Positions 27,394 through 35,840 of a stretch of DNA of 64,000 bases are shown here, piece by piece. The stretch's first letter is position 1. Every line of letters begins with the position of its first letter. The DNA comes from Streptomyces sp. NBC_01210 (GTDB lineage Bacteria; Actinomycetota; Actinomycetes; Streptomycetales; Streptomycetaceae). The stretch covers positions 5,208,001 through 5,272,000 of the forward strand of contig NZ_CP108549.1 in NCBI RefSeq assembly GCF_036010325.1, read 5' to 3'. Under the pieces are notes generated by a model. It did not search any database. It saw only the letters and a list, made by a program, of their open reading frames with translations, and was not told the DNA's origin. The position numbers and the translations under genes were made by a program.

Positions 27394-28136
27394 TCATGGT
27401 TGAGCGGTGCGGAGGTGCCCGCGGGCTCGGCGGGTGGTGACGCAGCGTGTCCGTAGGCGCTGGTTGTCGGCGTTCCTGAACCCGAACTCGTTGCGGGCGA
27501 TGAGCTTGAGCACGCGGTTGATGCCCTCGATATTGGCGTTGCTGTACCCGGTGTCGATGAACGCGGCGATCTCGGTCCACCAGCGGTCGACGGTGACGGC
27601 GAGGCGGCGCACTTCGGGGATGTCGCTGTCCGCGCACCAGCTGAGGAACTTCCAGCGGGGCGTGGCCGACTTGATGTCGGCTCGCACCGGTGCGAGCGAG
27701 GGCGAGGAGGGTGCGCAGGGACTCCTTGGCGATCCACGCGGTCAGCAGCGTCTGGCCGACCCTCCCCTCGGCCAGCAGCAGCTTCCACATCTTCGCGAAC
27801 TGCTCATCGCTCAGGTCCTCGCGATTGCGGAGCAGCCGACGCCTGGCCTTCCACTCCGGGTCCGTGGCCCGTCCGCGCCGGCCGCGGACCTCGGCGGTGG
27901 TGCGCCTGCGCACCGTGGACAGCATCTTGTTCGCCAGCTGCACGACGGGGAAGTGATCGACCACGATGACGGCGTCGGGCAGTCCCGTGCGGATCGCGGC
28001 CCGGTAGGTGGCCGACATGTCGATCGCGACGTGACGGATGTTCTTCCGCCAGGTCAGCGGGTGGTCAAGAGCCAGGCCAGGACATCGGCGACGGTGCGGC
28101 CCTCGACCTGACCGAGCAGCCCGCCGGTGCCTCAGC
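27394..28136 (-). pseudogene. ISL3-family transposase remnant, truncated and frameshifted
   Basis: Three out-of-frame pieces read as the C-terminal two thirds of an ISL3 transposase: GQVEGRTVADVLAWLL, then VAIDMSATYRAAIR and VVDHFPVVQLANKM, then after another shift near 27690 GYSNANIEGINRVLKLIARN. These carry the family's D, D-H-F and E positions. At least two frameshifts (near 28070 and 27690) and the missing N-terminus make it inactive. Its 5' side abuts a transporter fragment at about 28130. Confidence 0.8.
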
Positions 28137-28556
28137 TCTATCTTCGCCCCTGCCTCCGTCGGCGGTCTGATCGGCGCGGCGATCTCCCGCAAGGTCATCT
28201 CATACTTCACCCCTTACCTCGGCGCCCAGGGGGCACTGACCGTGGCAGCGATCGGTTCCGCCGCTGTGCTGATCGCGCTTGTCCTGTCCCCGGCGTGCCA
28301 ACTCCGGGACCTGCCGTCGGCACCGGAAGAACCCCGTCAAGGCGGCAGCGGACGGGCAGGCCGAAGGCTGAGACGGAGAACCTCGACCTCGAACGGTGAG
28401 GCCCTTCGAATCATGCCTGGTGAGGCACTGGCGGAGGATACGAGGGGCGCGCCCCCAACAGGCTTTCCAAGCGAGCGGCCCCTCCCCGTTGCCGGCCGCT
28501 CTTGTTCCCCTCCGACTACTGACGACACTTGCCTTACTTGCCAGAACAGGTTCTAG
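28128..28556 (+). pseudogene. 3' fragment of a membrane transporter gene (MFS-like)
   Basis: From about codon SSIFAPASVGG onward the plus-strand frame encodes a plausible last two membrane helices and a charged tail (GALTVAAIGSAAVLIALVL), like the end of an MFS efflux protein. The first part of the gene is missing, cut at the ISL3 remnant. The last 50 codons are low in coding character, so the true stop may have been lost. Family assignment is weak. Confidence 0.35.
28527..28554. repeat. Right subterminal repeats of the element
   Basis: Two abutting copies of ACTTGCC (in ACTTGCCTTACTTGCC, 28527-28542), the reverse complement of the AAGGCAAGT word at the left end, followed by an AGAAC-AG-GTTCT inverted repeat (28543-28554). 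They lie 36-68 bp inside the right end. Confidence 0.65.
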
Positions 28557-28599
28557 CTCGTTTACCTGCAACTTCGCTTGACAGCACTAGATAACCGGC

Positions 28600-28704
28600 G
28601 CCGCGTGTGCCTTCGCAGCCGTCCTGTACAAGGTCGTGACCAGCGGGGCCGTCTCGGCGGCGCTGCAGTCGGTGATCGGGAAGGCGCTCAATGCGCAGTT
28701 CTGA
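28600..28704 (+). pseudogene. 3' part of the interrupted Flp-type pilin gene
   Basis: Encodes AACAFAAVLYKVVTSG and the rest of the pilin tail ending KALNAQF, in the frame that continues the 5' piece at 13705-13800. It has no start of its own. Its last codons overlap the first possible ATG (28691) of the TadE-like gene. Confidence 0.88.
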
Positions 28705-28795
28705 GGCGCCCGGTTCTGAGACGCCGGGTTCTGAGGTGCGCGGTTTTGAGGCGCCGGGTTCTGAAGTGCGCAGTTCTGAGATGCGCGGCCAGGTG
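28691..28795 (+). repeat. 15-bp coding minisatellite at the pilin/TadE junction
   Basis: Seven phased units beginning at 28691, 28706, 28721, 28736, 28751, 28766 and 28781, consensus close to GCGCCGGGTTCTGAG. The first unit overlaps the pilin stop codon, so the array seems to have expanded from the pilin end. In one alternative frame each unit reads a TGA. Confidence 0.85.
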
Positions 28796-29218
28796 CCCGA
28801 CAGGGGGTCCGTGACGGCGGAAGCGGCCGTCGCGGTGCCCGCTCTGGTGGTCTTCGCCATGGCCCTGGTCTGGGCGCTGATGGCTGCCTCAGCGCAGATC
28901 CAGTGCGTCGACGCGGCACGGGCCGGTGCCCGGGCCGCGGCCAGGTCAGAGCCACGGGCGGCCGCGCTGGCCGCCGCCCGCTCGGCGGCCCCGGGTGGTT
29001 CCCGGGTCACGCTGGGGCGGTCAGGGGCCCTGTGGCGGGTGCGGGTCGAGGCGAAGGCTCCAGGGCCGGGCGGGCTGGCGCTGACGCTGAGCGCGGACGC
29101 CGCGGCCCTCGCCGAGGACACGGTGGGCCAGGACACCGCGGCCCAGGACACTGCCCAGGGCCCGGGAGCCGGCCGAGCAGCCGCAGGCCCAGGAGGCACC
29201 GCAGAGGTGGCCCAGTGA
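28691..29218 (+). CDS. TadE-like pseudopilin with a repeat-extended N-terminus
   Basis: Up to 175 residues. The TadE-type segment is DRGSVTAEAAVAVPALVVF: Glu five residues after the glycine and a long hydrophobic helix, so it should be processed and assembled by the Tad system. Upstream lie six 15-bp repeats that encode variants of the five-residue unit [AE]PGSE, giving four in-frame start codons (28691, 28736, 28766, 28781). ATG 28781 (MRGQVPDRGSV) is probably the native start. The C-terminal tail is Gln/Asp/Ala-rich and degenerate. The stop overlaps the next start (GTGA). Confidence 0.8.
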   Translation: MRSSEAPGSETPGSEVRGFEAPGSEVRSSEMRGQVPDRGSVTAEAAVAVPALVVFAMALVWALMAASAQIQCVDAARAGARAAARSEPRAAALAAARSAAPGGSRVTLGRSGALWRVRVEAKAPGPGGLALTLSADAAALAEDTVGQDTAAQDTAQGPGAGRAAAGPGGTAEVAQ

Positions 29219-29580
29219 ACCGCGAGCGTGGGTCGGCGACCGTCTGGGTCGCCATGGCCACGACCGTGCTGTGTGCGGTCTTCGCGGCCGTCCTGGCCAT
29301 GGGCCAGGCCGTGGTCGCCCGACACAGGGCGGGCTCCGCCGCGGACTTGGCGGCACTCGCCGCGGCGGACCACGCCCTGAGCGGCACCGCCGAAGCCTGT
29401 GCGAAGGCGGTCGATGTGGCCCGGGCGCAGGGCGCGGCGGTGGTGCGCTGCGCTGTGCGGGGCGAGATCGCCGATGTGACGGCGCAGGCCCGCTTCGGCC
29501 CGTACGCCCCGATGGTCAGGTCGCGGGCGGGACCGCCGGGACCTCCTGGCCCGACGGGGCCACCCGGAGCAGTTCCGTGA
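29215..29580 (+). CDS. TadG/Rv3654c-like helicase-adjacent pilus protein
   Basis: A 121-residue protein starting at GTG 29215, which overlaps the TadE stop. The N-terminal RERGSATVWVAMATTVLC segment is a TadE/TadG-type hydrophobic helix, and a second Ala-rich segment (AADLAALAAADHAL) follows, as in the short actinobacterial Tad proteins known from Mycobacterium as Rv3654c-like. The C-terminus is collagen-like (GPPGPPGPTGPPG); this part overlaps the 3' end of the opposing helicase gene by 65 bases. Confidence 0.75.
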   Translation: MNRERGSATVWVAMATTVLCAVFAAVLAMGQAVVARHRAGSAADLAALAAADHALSGTAEACAKAVDVARAQGAAVVRCAVRGEIADVTAQARFGPYAPMVRSRAGPPGPPGPTGPPGAVP

Positions 29581-31999
29581 GGAGGCGGACCGCGCCGCGC
29601 TTGTGCAGCGGATCGTTCCCGTTGCCGCATTTGGGGGACTGGATGCAGGACGGGCAGCCCGCCTCGCACTCGCAGGAGGCGATCGCCTCACGGGTCGCGG
29701 TGAGCCACTCACGGGCGGTGTGGAAGGCCCGCTCGGCGAAGCCCGCGCCACCCGGATGGCCGTCGTACACGAAGACTGTCGGCAGCAGCGTGTCCGGGTG
29801 GAGCGGCACGGAGACCCCGCCGATGTCCCAGCGGTCGCAGGTGGCGAAGAGCGGCAGCATCCCGATCGAGGCGTGCTCGGCGGCGTGCAGGGCCCCGCCC
29901 AGCTGCTCCGGGTTGACCCGGGCGGCGTCCAGCTGGTCCTCGGTGACCGTCCACCACACGGCCCGGGTGCGCAGGGTGCGGGGCGGCAGATCGAGTTTGG
30001 TCTCGCCGAGCACCTCACCGGTGATGAGTTTGCGACGCAGGAAGGAGACGACCTGGTTGGTGACCTCGACGGAGCCGTAGCAGAGGCGACCATCGCCCCA
30101 CGGGATCTCGGTGTCGGTTTCGAGTACGGAGATGGAGGTGGTGTCGCGGGCAGTGGTGGAGTACGGCGGGTTGGCCTCCTCGACGAGGGCTGCGGAGTCC
30201 TCCAGGTCCAGATGCTTCACCAGGTACGTACGGCCCTGGTGGAGGTGGACGGCACCGTCGTGGACGGCGGTGTGGGCGGCCGACTCGTCCACCGTGCCCA
30301 GCAATCGGCCGGTCGCGGCCTCGACGATCTGGACGGGGCGGCCGCCCTCGCCCCGGATGTCGGTGAGGTCGGCGGCCCGCTCGCGGCGCGTCCAGTGCCA
30401 GGCCGTGGCCCGGCGGCGGAGCAGCTTGGCGGCTTCCAGCTGGGGCATGAGCTCGGCGGTCGCCGGGCCGAAGAGCTCAAGATCGTCTTCCGTGAGCGGG
30501 AGCTCGGCGGCGGCAGCGCACAGATGGGGGGCGAGGACGTACGGGTTGTCCGGGTCGAGGACGGTGGACTCCACCGGCTGCTGGAACAGCGCCTCGGGGT
30601 GGTGGACGAGGAAGGTGTCCAGCGGGTCGTCGCGGGCGACGAGGATGGCCAGGGCGCCCTGGCCGGAGCGGCCCGCGCGGCCCGCCTGCTGCCACAGCGA
30701 CGCCCGTGTCCCGGGGTAGCCGGCGATGACGACGGCATCGAGGCCCGAGACATCGACGCCGAGTTCCAGGGCGGTGGTGGCGGCGAGGCCGAGGAGCTCG
30801 CCGGAGTGCAGCGCCCGCTCCAGGGCGCGGCGCTCTTCGGGGAGGTAGCCGCCGCGGTAGGCGGCGACCCGCGGCGGCAGGGAGCGGTCGATCTCCGCGA
30901 GGCGTTCCTTGGCGATGACGGAGATGAGCTCTGCCCCGCGACGCGAGCGTACGAAGGCGACCGTACGGACTCCCTGGACGGTCAGATCGGTGAGGAGGTC
31001 GGCGGTCTCGGCGGTGGCGGTGCGGCGCACCGGAGCGCCTTTCTCGCCGTGGAGCTCGGTGAGCGGGGGCTCCCAGAGGGCGAACACAAGTTCGCCGCGC
31101 GGTGAGGCGTCGTCGGCGACCTCCTGGACGGGCAGGCCAGTGAGCCGGCCGGCGGCCAGGGCAGGTTCCGCGGCGGTGGCGGAGGCGAGGAGGAAGACAG
31201 GGTTCGCACCGTAGCGGGCGCATACACGGCGAAGACGGCGCAGCACCTGGGCGACGTGCGAGCCGAAGACGCCGCGGTAGGTGTGGCACTCGTCGATCAC
31301 CACGTAGCGCAGTGAGCGCAGGAAGGAGGACCAGCGGGGATGTGAGGGAAGTATCCCGCGGTGCAGCATGTCGGGGTTGGTGAGGACGTAATTGGCGTAC
31401 TGCCTGACCCATTCGCGTTCCTCGACGGGCGTGTCGCCGTCGTAGACCGCGGGGCGGATGCGGTTGCCGAGCGGCGCGCCGAGCTCCTTCACCGCGCGGC
31501 GCTGGTCGGCGGCCAGGGCCTTGGTGGGGGCCAGGTAGAGGGCGGTCGTACCGCGACCGTTGGCGGCCTCGGAGCCGTCGAGCAGGGCGGTGAGTACGGG
31601 CGCGAGGTAGGCCAGGGACTTGCCGGACGCGGTACCGGTGGCGATGACGACGGATTCGCCGTCCAGGGCGTGCTCGGAGGCGGCCGCCTGGTGGGTCCAG
31701 GGGTGCTCGATGCCGGCCTGCTGAATGGCGTTGATCACTTCCGGGCGGATGCGGTCGGGCCAGACGGCATGGCGGCCGGGCCTGGGGGGCAAGTGCTCCG
31801 TATGAGTGATGCGCGCAGCTCGGCTCGCCCCTGCGGTGAGCCGGTCGAGGACCGTACCGGGGGAGGGGCGGGTTTCCCCGCTCTCGGGAGGTCGTCTGGG
31901 ACGGTGATTCTTGGCCATCGGCACCGAGTGTGTCACCGGAGTGACGGACAATGGTCCCAAGGCGTCGTGCATGGCTGCTGGTAAGTGATTGAATGCCAT
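29516..31999 (-). CDS. DEAD/DEAH-box helicase with C-terminal zinc-binding DUF1998 region (MrfA/Hrq1-like)
   Basis: An 827-residue superfamily 2 helicase. Motif I is ATGTASGKSLAY, motif II IDECH, motif III SATAA, and motif VI QQAGRAGRSGQG. The C-terminal part has the DUF1998 four-cysteine motif CECEAGCPSCIQSPKCGNGN. Bacillus MrfA, with this layout, is a 3'-5' helicase in mitomycin C repair; a DNA-repair role is inferred. The start at 31999 lacks a strong ribosome site; an internal Met at 31918 is an alternative. It is divergent from bldG and convergent with the tad genes, overlapping them slightly. Confidence 0.92.
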   Translation of the reverse strand: MAFNHLPAAMHDALGPLSVTPVTHSVPMAKNHRPRRPPESGETRPSPGTVLDRLTAGASRAARITHTEHLPPRPGRHAVWPDRIRPEVINAIQQAGIEHPWTHQAAASEHALDGESVVIATGTASGKSLAYLAPVLTALLDGSEAANGRGTTALYLAPTKALAADQRRAVKELGAPLGNRIRPAVYDGDTPVEEREWVRQYANYVLTNPDMLHRGILPSHPRWSSFLRSLRYVVIDECHTYRGVFGSHVAQVLRRLRRVCARYGANPVFLLASATAAEPALAAGRLTGLPVQEVADDASPRGELVFALWEPPLTELHGEKGAPVRRTATAETADLLTDLTVQGVRTVAFVRSRRGAELISVIAKERLAEIDRSLPPRVAAYRGGYLPEERRALERALHSGELLGLAATTALELGVDVSGLDAVVIAGYPGTRASLWQQAGRAGRSGQGALAILVARDDPLDTFLVHHPEALFQQPVESTVLDPDNPYVLAPHLCAAAAELPLTEDDLELFGPATAELMPQLEAAKLLRRRATAWHWTRRERAADLTDIRGEGGRPVQIVEAATGRLLGTVDESAAHTAVHDGAVHLHQGRTYLVKHLDLEDSAALVEEANPPYSTTARDTTSISVLETDTEIPWGDGRLCYGSVEVTNQVVSFLRRKLITGEVLGETKLDLPPRTLRTRAVWWTVTEDQLDAARVNPEQLGGALHAAEHASIGMLPLFATCDRWDIGGVSVPLHPDTLLPTVFVYDGHPGGAGFAERAFHTAREWLTATREAIASCECEAGCPSCIQSPKCGNGNDPLHKRGAVRLLTELLRVAPSGQEVPAVPPAT

Positions 32000-32078
32000 C
32001 GCGGCTGGCGACCGTCCTCCGGCTCCGCCGGGGAGACCTCATGGGGCGGCCGCTCGATAGCAAGGTGCTGGAGGATCC

Positions 32079-32432
32079 GTGGACCTGTCCCTGTCGACTC
32101 GCAATGTGTCCGGCCCTGGTGGCGACCGTACGGTCGTCGAGGTCGGTGGCGAGATTGATGTGTATACCGCGCCCAAGCTGCGCGAGCAGTTGGTCGAGTT
32201 GGTGAACGACGGCAGCTACCACCTGGTTGTCGACATGGAGGGCGTGGACTTCCTCGACTCCACCGGCCTCGGCGTACTCGTGGGCGGCCTGAAGCGTGTG
32301 CGTGCGCATGAAGGCTCGCTACGCCTGGTCTGCAACCAGGAACGCATTCTCAAGATCTTCCGGATCACAGGTCTGACCAAGGTGTTCCCCATCCACACCA
32401 CGGTCGACGAAGCTGTCGCGGCGACCGACTGA
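32079..32432 (+). CDS. bldG: Anti-anti-sigma factor BldG
   Basis: A 117-residue STAS protein, nearly identical by eye to Streptomyces coelicolor BldG, a regulator of aerial growth and antibiotic production. The phosphorylation site is S61 in [11 protein letters not shown] (position 57 in the 113-residue S. coelicolor protein); unphosphorylated BldG binds anti-sigma factors. The difference is a four-residue insertion (SGPG region, residues 11-14) near the N-terminus. GTG start with GGAGG upstream. The gene for its anti-sigma partner follows after 91 bases. Confidence 0.97.
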   Translation: MDLSLSTRNVSGPGGDRTVVEVGGEIDVYTAPKLREQLVELVNDGSYHLVVDMEGVDFLDSTGLGVLVGGLKRVRAHEGSLRLVCNQERILKIFRITGLTKVFPIHTTVDEAVAATD

Positions 32433-32523
32433 CGGTCGGCGAGGACTGCCGGAAGAAGGAAGGGGCACCGGGCATCCAGCCCGGGCCCCTGAGATGCACG
32501 CCCGTACGTCTGAGGGGGAATGC

Positions 32524-32973
32524 ATGGCGACCGTTGAACTCCGCTTCAGCGCCCAGCCCGAGCATGTCAGGACCGCCCGTCTGGTGGCCGCTGCCGTGGC
32601 TCGCCGGGCCGGGGTCGACGAGGCCGTGCTGGACGAGGTCCGGCTCGCGGTCGGCGAGGCATGCAGCCGTGCCGTCGGGCTGCACCGCAGCCATGGCATC
32701 ACCGCCCCCGTTCGGGTGGCGCTGTCCGAGGAGGAGAAAGCCTTCTCCATCGAGGTCGCGGACGAGGTCCCGGCTGCGGGCGGTGGTGGGTCCCATGCGG
32801 CCCCAGGCGTCCGTGAGGCCGCGGACGAGGACCCGGACTCCGACGGCGAGGACGAGATGATGGGCCTCGCGGTCATCAGCGGCCTCGTCGACGACGTGGA
32901 GGTCACCTCCACCGAGGAAGGCGGCGTGATCCGGATGAGCTGGCCCACGACGCCGGCCACCATAGCGCCCTGA
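32524..32973 (+). CDS. Anti-sigma factor of the RsbW/SpoIIAB type, BldG partner
   Basis: A 149-residue GHKL-fold protein encoded directly after bldG, as in S. coelicolor where the neighbour (SCO3548, ApgA) is bound by BldG. The helix DEVRLAVGEACSRAV is the N box; the asparagine used for Mg-ATP binding in SpoIIAB is Arg here. The region normally holding D-x-G-x-G is an acidic, Gly-rich insertion. G2 reads GLAVISGLVDDVEV. So ATP binding and kinase activity may be weak or lost. Start ATG 32524 has GAGGGGG at 6 bases. A good terminator follows. Confidence 0.92.
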   Translation: MATVELRFSAQPEHVRTARLVAAAVARRAGVDEAVLDEVRLAVGEACSRAVGLHRSHGITAPVRVALSEEEKAFSIEVADEVPAAGGGGSHAAPGVREAADEDPDSDGEDEMMGLAVISGLVDDVEVTSTEEGGVIRMSWPTTPATIAP

Positions 32974-33032
32974 TCGTGCGGCCCGACCGTGCGGACAGTT
33001 TGCTGATCGTTTTGTAGTTCCGGGAAGTGAAG

Positions 33033-33058
33033 AGGCCCTGCTTGAGCAGGGCCTTTTT
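33033..33058 (+). terminator. Intrinsic terminator after the bldG operon
   Basis: Nine-bp arms AGGCCCTGC / GCAGGGCCT, loop TTGA, then TTTTT: a textbook factor-independent terminator 60 bases past the anti-sigma stop. Confidence 0.95.
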
Positions 33059-33247
33059 CCTTTTCCGTAGATCATCGATCAAGCGTCAATGCCTTTGCCC
33101 CATTACCTCTTTCGGGGCTACTTTGGGAACGCGATCATTTGCTGAGTAGCAAGTGAAGGTCAATTACATTTGTCGCGCCCTGTTTTGATCAGGTTCCGCT
33201 CCCTACAATCCGTCCACATCTTGAGCTCTGAGCGTCAAGGAGGACGA

Positions 33248-35653
33248 ATGGCGGGGCTCGTCAACTCAGAACTGTCCGATCAACCCACTTCTCTCGCAGC
33301 CGCGGTACTCACCGACAACAACCGGCTGATCGTGATCGTCATCGCGGCAGTCGCCCTGGCGGCACTGGTCGTCGCCCAGCTGCTGGTGCGCCAGGTGCTG
33401 GCCGCCGGCGAGGGCACCGATTCCATGAAGAAGATCGCGGCAGCCGTTCAGGAAGGCGCGAATGCCTATCTGACACGGCAGTTGCGCACCCTCGGCGTCT
33501 TCGCCGTCGTTGTGTTCTTCCTACTGCTGCTGTTGCCGGCCGACGACTGGTCACAGCGAGCCGGACGTTCGGTGTTCTTCCTGGTGGGGGCGATCTTCTC
33601 GGCGGCCACCGGATACATCGGCATGCGTCTTGCCGTACGAGCAAATGTGCGCGTGGCCGCGGCCGCGCGTGAAGCGACACCGGCGGAGGGCGAGCCGGAA
33701 AAGGATCTGACGGCCGTCTCGCACAAGGCCATGAAGATCGCTTTCCGTACGGGAGGCGTGGTCGGCATGTTCACGGTGGGCCTCGGCCTGCTCGGTGCCT
33801 CCTGCGTGGTTCTCGTCTACGCGGCCGACGCCCCCAAGGTGCTCGAGGGCTTCGGCCTCGGCGCCGCGCTGATCGCCATGTTCATGCGTGTCGGCGGCGG
33901 CATCTTCACCAAGGCCGCCGACGTCGGCGCCGACCTCGTCGGCAAGGTCGAGCAGGGCATCCCGGAGGATGACCCGCGCAACGCCGCCACCATCGCCGAC
34001 AACGTGGGTGACAACGTCGGTGACTGCGCGGGTATGGCGGCCGACCTCTTCGAGTCGTACGCCGTCACGCTCGTCGCGGCACTCATCCTCGGCAAGGCGG
34101 CATTCGGCGACGCCGGACTCGCCTTTCCGCTGATCGTCCCGGCGATCGGCGTGGTCACCGCGATGATCGGCATCTTCGCGGTCGCCCCGCGGCGCGCCGA
34201 CCGCAGCGGGATGACTGCCATCAACCGCGGATTCTTCATCTCCGCACTGATCTCGCTGGCCCTGGTGGCCGCGGCGGTCTTCGTCTATCTGCCCTCCTCG
34301 TACGCCAAGTTGGACGGCGTCACCGAGGCAGCCATCAAGTCACACAGCGGGGACCCGCGGGTTCTGGCGGTCGTCGCTGTCGCCATCGGCATCGTGCTGG
34401 CGGCCCTGATCCAGCAGCTGACGGGGTACTTCACGGAGACCACCCGGCGTCCCGTCAGGGACATCGGCAAGTCCTCGCTGACCGGACCCGCGACGGTGGT
34501 GCTGGCCGGTATCTCCATCGGTCTGGAATCCGCCGTGTACACCGCGCTGTTGATCGGCCTCGGCGTATACGGGGCGTTCCTGCTCGGCGGTACGTCGATC
34601 ATGCTCGCGCTCTTCGCGGTGGCACTGGCCGGTACCGGCCTGCTCACCACCGTCGGCGTCATCGTCGCCATGGACACCTTCGGTCCCGTCTCCGACAACG
34701 CCCAGGGCATCGCCGAGATGTCCGGGGACGTCACGGGCGCGGGTGCGCAGGTCCTCACCGACCTCGACGCCGTCGGCAACACCACCAAGGCCATCACCAA
34801 GGGCATCGCCATCGCCACGGCTGTACTGGCGGCGGCCGCGCTCTTCGGCTCGTACCGCGAAGCCATCGCGAACGCCGCACGGGACGTCGGCGAGAAGGTC
34901 GGCGACGGCGCCCCGATGAACCTGGTCATGGATATCTCGCAGCCCAACAACCTGGTGGGCCTCATCCTCGGCGCCGCGGTCGTGTTCCTCTTCTCGGGGC
35001 TTGCGATCAACGCGGTGTCCCGGTCGGCGGGCGCGGTGGTCTACGAGGTGCGGCGGCAGTTCCGCGAGCACCCCGGGATCATGGACTACACCGAGACGCC
35101 GGAGTACGGGCGCGTCGTCGACATCTGCACCAAGGACGCGCTGCGCGAGCTGGCCACACCAGGTCTGCTCGCCGTACTGACCCCGATCGCGGTCGGCTTC
35201 TCGCTCGGCGTCGGAGCCCTCGGCTCCTTCCTCGCGGGCGCTATCGGCACCGGCACCTTGATGGCCGTCTTCCTGGCCAACTCCGGTGGCGCGTGGGACA
35301 ACGCCAAGAAGCTCGTCGAGGACGGCCATCACGGCGGCAAGGGCAGTGACGCCCACGCCGCGACCGTCATCGGCGACACCGTCGGCGACCCGTTCAAGGA
35401 CACCGCCGGGCCCGCCATCAACCCGCTGCTGAAGGTGATGAACCTGGTGGCACTGCTCATCGCGCCCGCGGTGGTGCAGTTCAGCTACGGGGACGACTCC
35501 AACGCCGGAGTGCGGGCGCTGGTGGCGGTACTCGCCATCCTCGTCATCACCGGCGCGGTGTACGTCTCCAAGCGGCGAGGCATCGCTGTCGGTGACGAAG
35601 GCAACTCCGCGGAGCGGAGCTCGAAGTCACCTGATCCAGCGGTGGTTTCGTAG
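33248..35653 (+). CDS. hppA: Proton-pumping membrane pyrophosphatase, K+-insensitive type
   Basis: An 801-residue polytopic protein that couples hydrolysis of pyrophosphate to proton export. Catalytic residues are in DVGADLVGKVEQGIPEDDPR and DNVGDNVGDCAGMAADLFE. The motif GNTTKAITKG carries Lys where K+-dependent members have Ala, so it should be K+-independent and proton-specific. Start ATG 33248 follows AAGGAGGACGA. The spacer from 33059 to 33247 is AT-rich and must contain the promoter. A hairpin follows the stop. Confidence 0.97.
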   Translation: MAGLVNSELSDQPTSLAAAVLTDNNRLIVIVIAAVALAALVVAQLLVRQVLAAGEGTDSMKKIAAAVQEGANAYLTRQLRTLGVFAVVVFFLLLLLPADDWSQRAGRSVFFLVGAIFSAATGYIGMRLAVRANVRVAAAAREATPAEGEPEKDLTAVSHKAMKIAFRTGGVVGMFTVGLGLLGASCVVLVYAADAPKVLEGFGLGAALIAMFMRVGGGIFTKAADVGADLVGKVEQGIPEDDPRNAATIADNVGDNVGDCAGMAADLFESYAVTLVAALILGKAAFGDAGLAFPLIVPAIGVVTAMIGIFAVAPRRADRSGMTAINRGFFISALISLALVAAAVFVYLPSSYAKLDGVTEAAIKSHSGDPRVLAVVAVAIGIVLAALIQQLTGYFTETTRRPVRDIGKSSLTGPATVVLAGISIGLESAVYTALLIGLGVYGAFLLGGTSIMLALFAVALAGTGLLTTVGVIVAMDTFGPVSDNAQGIAEMSGDVTGAGAQVLTDLDAVGNTTKAITKGIAIATAVLAAAALFGSYREAIANAARDVGEKVGDGAPMNLVMDISQPNNLVGLILGAAVVFLFSGLAINAVSRSAGAVVYEVRRQFREHPGIMDYTETPEYGRVVDICTKDALRELATPGLLAVLTPIAVGFSLGVGALGSFLAGAIGTGTLMAVFLANSGGAWDNAKKLVEDGHHGGKGSDAHAATVIGDTVGDPFKDTAGPAINPLLKVMNLVALLIAPAVVQFSYGDDSNAGVRALVAVLAILVITGAVYVSKRRGIAVGDEGNSAERSSKSPDPAVVS

Positions 35654-35668
35654 CACCAGCTCAAAACG

Positions 35669-35707
35669 CGGGCGGACGGCGCACTTTGACGCGTCGTCCG
35701 CCCGTTT
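35669..35707 (+). terminator. Terminator after hppA
   Basis: Arms CGGGCGGACG (35669-35678) and CGTCCGCCCG (35695-35704) flanked by AAAACG and TTTGC, 16 bases after the stop codon. Confidence 0.8.
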
Positions 35708-35840
35708 GCATGCGCGGGTGAGCCTTGTCTCCCTTGGTGCAAATGGCTGCAATAGGTTATGGATCGGGTATACGACACGCGGTTGTCGCCCACATGGCGT
35801 GTATGTTCCGGGGCCGAGAGCCTTGGAAGGGACCAATCCG

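Larger units (their letters stand above)
13801..28595. mobile_element. Tn554-type site-specific transposon carrying a circular-bacteriocin cluster
   Basis: The boundaries come from the split pilin gene. Native sequence ends at ...ACGATC (13800) and resumes at GCCGCGTG (28600). The ends are GTTATC (13801-13806) and GATAAC (28590-28595), a 6-bp inverted repeat; CGGC at 28596-28599 may be carried-over core sequence. The left end encodes the trio typical of Tn554: TnpA and TnpB tyrosine recombinases and a small TnpC-like coiled-coil protein, translationally coupled. No target duplication is seen, as expected for this mechanism. Cargo: a three-gene operon of unknown function, an eight-gene bacteriocin cluster, and IS remnants near both sides of the cargo. 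Several cargo genes are less GC-rich than the flanking core. Confidence 0.9.
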
